Assembly: GCF_019279795.1 (NCBI RefSeq)
Contig: NC_056738.1
Span: 474,605,287-474,669,286, forward strand
Direction: 5' to 3'
Length of the DNA: 64,000 bases
DNA from: Protopterus annectens
Taxonomy: Eukaryota > Chordata > Ceratodontiformes > Protopteridae
Shown here: in pieces, positions 59,216 through 64,000 of the stretch
Position numbering within the stretch: the first letter of the stretch is position 1
Layout of the letters: each line of letters begins with the position of its first letter
The notes under the pieces: generated by a model
What the model saw: only the letters and a program-made list of their open reading frames with translations
Database searches by the model: none
What the model was told of the DNA's origin: nothing
Translations under genes and position numbers: made by a program

Positions 59216-59466
59216 TGTTATGCCATGGTAACTTACTGGTAAGGACTCTGCCTTACAGCACCAGCATCTATAGCTGAAATCTAACCCCTTGCATATAGTC
59301 CCCATTTCTGCATGGGTTTCCCCTGGGTGATACACTTTCTTCCCACCTCCCACTCCAAATTTATGATGCATAAGTTGTATTTATCCTGGACATTTGTCCT
59401 GGGTCATGGCTGAACAAGATCTGAGGAATACTCATCTCTTACCCAGTCAACAAATAAATAAATCAA
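59216..59466 (+). mobile_element. Diverged tRNA-derived SINE with L2-type tail
   Basis: GCCATGGTAACTTACTGGTA and GCTGAAATCTAACCCC stand in A- and B-box positions. A body follows with TCTGCATGGGTTTCCCCTGG and CTTCTTCCCACCTCCCACTC. The tail reads CTCTTACCCAGTCAACAAAT then AAATAAATC. The body is close to that of 10203-10455. Confidence 0.6.
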
Positions 59467-60262
59467 CATAGCATTAAACTAAAAATACAATGACTGCTGA
59501 TTATCATAGAAAAGTTATATCAAGGTGCTATAGGAAGGTCAGTGATATACTGAAAATAGTATAACGAAAGAAAATTACTGGTACAGGAAGAGTGCTGTAG
59601 GGTGGAATTTACAAGGACTCTCTTTAACATGCCAGTACATCAGCTGGTCCTTGTTTGCTTCAAAAGTATCTATTAGTGGAGATGAGGATGCAGCTGAAAT
59701 TGTTGCACCCCAGTGAATGGCTATATATATGCTGCACACACTACAGCACAACTCAGATTTTCCAGGTTAATACCTTAAAGCTGGTGGACACCACAGTGTC
59801 ACTGTAACAGTTCCAGACGTGACTGGATATCTTAATCCATGAACGACTGTTTTACACATTACTCTAATTACATGTGTCTGTATAAAGTGTCACCATCTTT
59901 TTCTGCCTACAGGTGTCATTCACAAAAGTAATAGATGTTAATCTTAAATGAACAACAAAACACATTTACAAATGCCATAATTCTCCCCCCAGCAAAATCA
60001 ATGTATGTAATACTGACCAAGGAGAACATGTGTCTTTGACACATTTGTAGGATACAGGGCTGATGATGAAATAGGAGGCTCAACTCCAGAGTCTCCGTCA
60101 GGTAGCTTCAGATTCATAAAGCCAAAATGCTGATGCTCATAAAAGGCATATCCAGGTACAGGTCACTGCATCCCCAACTTTGTGCAGTGCAACATTTCCA
60201 GCACTACTGATGTGTTGTCATGAGGTGCACATAGACTGACACATCTGCGTGTACAATTGCTA
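59467..60262. other. No recognised feature
   Basis: Unassigned sequence between the SINE and the CA/CGCA repeat. Confidence 0.4.
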
Positions 60263-60518
<256 letters not shown>

Positions 60519-61430
60519 ATTTTATATGGAGAACAGGTAATCAAAAATCTTTTATTGATGTCAGGCCAGAAAATATGCTGGGAATTGGACAACAGTTTTT
60601 AACTGGTCAGACCTGCAATGGTACACTGAACTGAATGTAACTACATTCACCATGAAAAGGACCCCAAATCTACACCTGATTAGATTTATTTGAGCCCATT
60701 AATATAATTCTTCAGTAGATGCAGACATCACAGACCTCTTTTAAGGAGCCCAGACTACAGGGATTTGAAATAATTTAATCTGGATCATATTAGACCATGG
60801 ATTACTGAAGCAAAATCCTTCTTGGCAGCTATAATTTGATTTAAAAAAGCGTATATACATCTATGATTAAAAGATGCTTAAAGAACTATTGGCATATGAT
60901 ACTTGACTTTTAGCTCATTGACAAGAAAAGAAAATATACAGTTCTGTGAATAACACTAGCCTCTGCTCTATGTCTTCTTGTACTATAAGTAAGAATTTTT
61001 GGAGGAAGCAATTATCACAATGCACCCTGCACTGCCAACATTTCTAGCCTCCCAGTGTTTGATAGTATTAGAGTGTGAGTGTAAGATAGCATTAGGGGAT
61101 TAGTGAGGTGGTAAGTCATGTGTCTGTGTTTGTGTGTGGGTGAGTGAGATTTGGTGGGAGGGATGTGTTGGTGTGTATATGTGTATGAACATATGCATAG
61201 AATAAATGCATGAATGTGTGTGTATGCAGGTGGGTGGCTTGGGGTAACTGACAAACTTCCACATACCCCTAGGCTAACAAGAAAAGCTTACAAGAATGGG
61301 TCAGGAGGGAACAATAGTTACCAGGGACTACACTAAAGATGGTAGTCAGTAAAGTCAGTCAGGAGGTAGATGAGTAAATGATAGTAAAGTAGTCAGGAGG
61401 ACCACTAGCCGCCAGATCTAACGTTAGATT
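60519..61430. other. No recognised feature
   Basis: Unassigned; 61060-61240 is GT-rich. Confidence 0.4.
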
Positions 61431-61431
61431 A

Positions 61432-61740
61432 TCATGCCTTAGTGGCACTTGAAAATAATAGTGACTGGGAAACCACTAAACTTCATGAATATCTCATGTC
61501 TTAACAACACTTGCACATAACAGTGACTGGGGAAAAACACTAAACACTAGGCAAAGACTCATCATGTGCCTAACTGCACTTATATATAACAGGGTTGAGG
61601 GAATACTACATATCAGCGATACTCTACACAGCTTGTCTTAAAGGCACTTACTTAAATCAAGCAAAAAAACAATATTAACATGTAGCAGGAAACCACTAAT
61701 CATGAGGAATACTATAAATGGTGTGGGTTAAAGGTACTGA
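61432..61740 (+). repeat. Degenerate tandem repeat, about 70-bp period
   Basis: The words CATGCCTTAGTGGCACTTGA, AATAGTGACTGGGAAACCAC and TAAACTTCATGAATATCTCA recur with heavy divergence about four times (61432, 61492, 61560, 61630 onward). Confidence 0.6.
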
Positions 61741-61810
61741 AAAGGATTCCAACCCTGTGCCCTCCCACCTTCCAGACAGGATATTAGTCCTCTGCACCAG
61801 CACTAGACAC
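61735..61810 (-). mobile_element. tRNA-like SINE head
   Basis: The minus strand reads GCTGGTGCAGAGGACTAATA (A box) and CAGGGTTGGAATCCTTTTC (B box), at tRNA spacing. Confidence 0.5.
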
Positions 61811-62700
61811 CAGAGATGAAACGTAAAAAAATATGACTTGGAAAGAAAGTATAAAGGGGTGAAAAAGGCATAAAACTCTACACCATTACCACTGGAAGCA
61901 TCAGCATTAATTGGCTGCAGCTAGTGCAGACAGTTTTCTTTTTTTAAACATATAAGACGGACCTCAAGCATTATAACCTAGAAGGTCTCCTGGATGGGTG
62001 CGGTAAAATAGAAACTGTCTTTTATAGGACCAACATTAAGCGCAGGACAAACCAACTGTTAATAAACAATCACCATTTAAAAAGTCCAAATATTTGAAAA
62101 AATTAAAACATTTAAAGCATCAGCTTTATAAACATGTATTTTATACATCCAACATATTAAACTTCCTAACTTTTAAAAAAACTAATTGAATGCTTATTAT
62201 TTCATTCAAACCCAAAAAACAACCTTGTAACCTTAACTGCCACTCCCTCTCTTATTTATTATTTATTTCTAAAATTACCACCTTCGTAACAATCTATAAA
62301 TAATCAACAGAGAGTAAAATATTTTATATTATAGTCTCTAACATATTTACATAACACACAAAGTGACACCCCAACCCCATGTGCAAAAATGGATAAAGGG
62401 GTTGAGGACAGATGGAAGAATTTTTAATATTGCATGTTTTAATGGCATATAGACATTCTTTAATTCTTTGAAATAAACATATATAAGTCATCTCAATGTA
62501 AAACCCCTAACATCTGGAACACTTGGCAATATAAACAAGTAAATAAGAATAGTAATTATATCTATTGAAAGAACCAAAGATTCTATCAATATGTTCAAAA
62601 TTGATATATGGTCCTTCCAAAATACATCTATAAATAGCACAGTTTCAACATTTGTAAGTACCTTTGGGTTTATCTGTCCTTAGAATATTTATTAAAGTGT
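61811..62700. other. No recognised feature
   Basis: AT-rich unassigned sequence. Confidence 0.4.
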
Positions 62701-63900
62701 TACCAGTTTATACCAATTATTTTAATAATTATGTCCCTTTTATATGAAAATAATCTGTTTGCTCCCAACAATTTTATTAAACTCACCATTTCCCAGAATA
62801 ATTTCCCATTTATTACTAATGGCTTCTTTTATACACTTACTGTCCGCTATCATACTTCTAGAAAAAAAAAACATTTTCTCTAGGAATAACATTTTAACCA
62901 CCAAAGGTTACTTAAGTAAAGGAGCAAAATGTGTCTCTTTTGCTGCATATCTCATCAGCAACTTTTAATAAATGCTAATTTTTATGTCTTCTTTGTTCAA
63001 GCATTGTGATTATAAAATGTCTTTTTTGTATAAAGACTTCATACTTAGTTGTAAGTCTCGACACCCTGATATACTGCCCATTGGAATATTCTTCTTCTTA
63101 AAACTTGTAGAGCTTTTGTAGTATAAATAATCACTGGAAAATACATCCTTTCTAAATATCCTACTCTCAAAACATTTGTTGACTTTATCTAATTCAATGG
63201 GAACATCTAAAGAAAAAAAAAACATACATTAGTCCCAAGTTCATCTAAAGTAAACGTTAACAAAACAATAAACATATTGTCCCTTTAAATATAAAAAATA
63301 AATCATTAATGAATCTTTTATAGAAAACAACACGTGAAAAGCCATTTCAATCAGTTAAAATACTAGATTCCCACCATCCCAATACTAAACTGGCAAAAGC
63401 AGGGGTCACAAAGAAATTTAGGGATAATTTGTTTACTAAAAATAAAAAATAAAATGTTATGTCAAATGAAACATTAAGCAACACAAATTTATTTTAAAAT
63501 GTATTCAGTTTGGTATACCTAGTCAAAAATGATCTAATAAATCAACTTCTCCGTCCTGGAGTATCTTTATAAACAAGGATGAAATATCAATAGTGAATAA
63601 TAAGCAGTGAGGATTTTCTATATTAAATTCCCTTAATTTATTCAAGTCACCCTAGATGTCCTTAATGGAGGAAGGCAATCACCGAATAAGTGGATTTAAA
63701 GCATAATCTAAATATAAAGGTCATGTGCCTGTAATACTCCCCGAAGATAATACCACAGGTCTAAATGGTAGTTTATAGACATCTTTGGGGATTCTATGAA
63801 TACTCAACAAAATGTCCACACTAGGACTTTCTATAGTTAAATATTCAGTCAACAAATCAATAACTTCATTCATTAATAATTCTTAGAATTAATAACCCAA
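62700..63900 (-). mobile_element. Penelope-like element 3, fragment
   Basis: Minus-strand translation gives ESPSVDILLSIHRIPKDVYK with LPFRPVVLSSGS (63740-63840), the IPKxHK...RPIVSSxGS block of Penelope RTs. Further on, 63010-63225 gives FRKDVFSSDYLYYKSSTSF and KKKNIPMGS, the NSYLHYxSxHPxxxKxNIPxGQ-type block between RT and GIY-YIG. At about 62945-62960 the minus strand has GCTGATGAGATATGCAGC, a hammerhead-like start without a clear GAAA. The GIY-YIG domain was not found. Stops throughout. Confidence 0.65.
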
Positions 63901-63911
63901 TAACATTTATG

Positions 63912-64000
63912 GATTTCTGTGGCTCAGTGGTGCAGAGGATAGCATTGTCACCTCAAAGCAAGAGGATTACCGGCTTGAGTCTCACCTGGGGTACCTTCTC
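63912..64000 (+). mobile_element. tRNA-derived SINE head, cut by the window end
   Basis: CTGTGGCTCAGTGGTGCAGA, GGATAGCATTGTCACCTCAA and CGGCTTGAGTCTCACCTGGG are A- and B-box regions like those at 10203-10455 and 45205-45525. The 3' part lies outside the window. Confidence 0.75.

Noticed and set aside
62940..62965. Complete hammerhead at the end of Penelope element 3
   Set aside because: CTGATGAG is present but the GAAA position reads AAAA and stem II does not pair well. Kept only as a note in the element entry.

Overview
This window looks like intergenic DNA from a vertebrate genome. It is AT-rich, has long CA/GT microsatellites, contains no convincing intact host gene, and is packed with decayed retroelements. 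Tetrapod-style CR1, an RTE element and SINEs of kinds common in fish, Penelope-like elements with GIY-YIG endonucleases, an R4/Dong-like LINE and a class I endogenous retrovirus occur together. That mix suits a non-teleost fish, lungfish or amphibian better than a bird or mammal, but the species cannot be fixed from the sequence. Clade names below rest on protein motifs read by eye.

Layout. 1-450: possible terminal exon (weak). 452-1580 (-): L1 ORF1 and 5' UTR. 2662-4157: non-coding DNA transposon with TIRs and an 8-bp target duplication, containing a hammerhead-like motif. 5152-5960: palindromic DNA element with 8-bp target duplication and an internal TTAGGG-like minisatellite; a relative lies at 15015-15376. 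6230-14660: nested block, an L1 ORF2 remnant (-) broken by an RTE LINE (+, 6575-8302) and by an R4-like LINE (-, about 8890-14440), which itself holds an L2-type LINE tail (about 12310-12630). 15400-16690: CR1-like remnant (+). 16690-20680: nothing recognised except a GT repeat. 20690-21530: L2-like 3' end and a CA repeat. 21930-24745: two CR1 copies (-). 26860-30200: Penelope-like element 1 (-). 30900-32100: cluster of tRNA-like SINE pieces. 32445-32557: near-perfect palindrome. 33484-34143: 57-bp minisatellite. 35450-46370: CR1 fragment abutting a second R4-like LINE (-), split by an endogenous retrovirus (38287-43444) and a complete SINE (45205-45525). 48180-50400: Penelope-like element 2 (-). 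52390-54660: L2-like LINE with a readable RT (+). 55108-55240: isolated Penelope 3' end. 59216-59466: SINE. 60263-60518: CA/CGCA repeat. 62700-63900: Penelope-like element 3 (-). 63912-64000: SINE cut by the window edge.

How the parts relate. The two R4-like copies act as references for each other. The copy at 11.8 kb shows the empty site for the retrovirus, and the copy at 13.9 kb shows the empty site for the 45.2-kb SINE. Two SINE types appear to borrow their 3' ends from LINEs in the same window, one from the RTE element and one from the L2-like family. Several Penelope-type 3' ends carry hammerhead-ribozyme-like cores. No gene here looks functional: all long coding stretches are retroelement remains with stops, frameshifts or deletions. 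The retrovirus is the youngest insertion that can be judged, with LTRs differing by 7 substitutions and 2 single-base indels.
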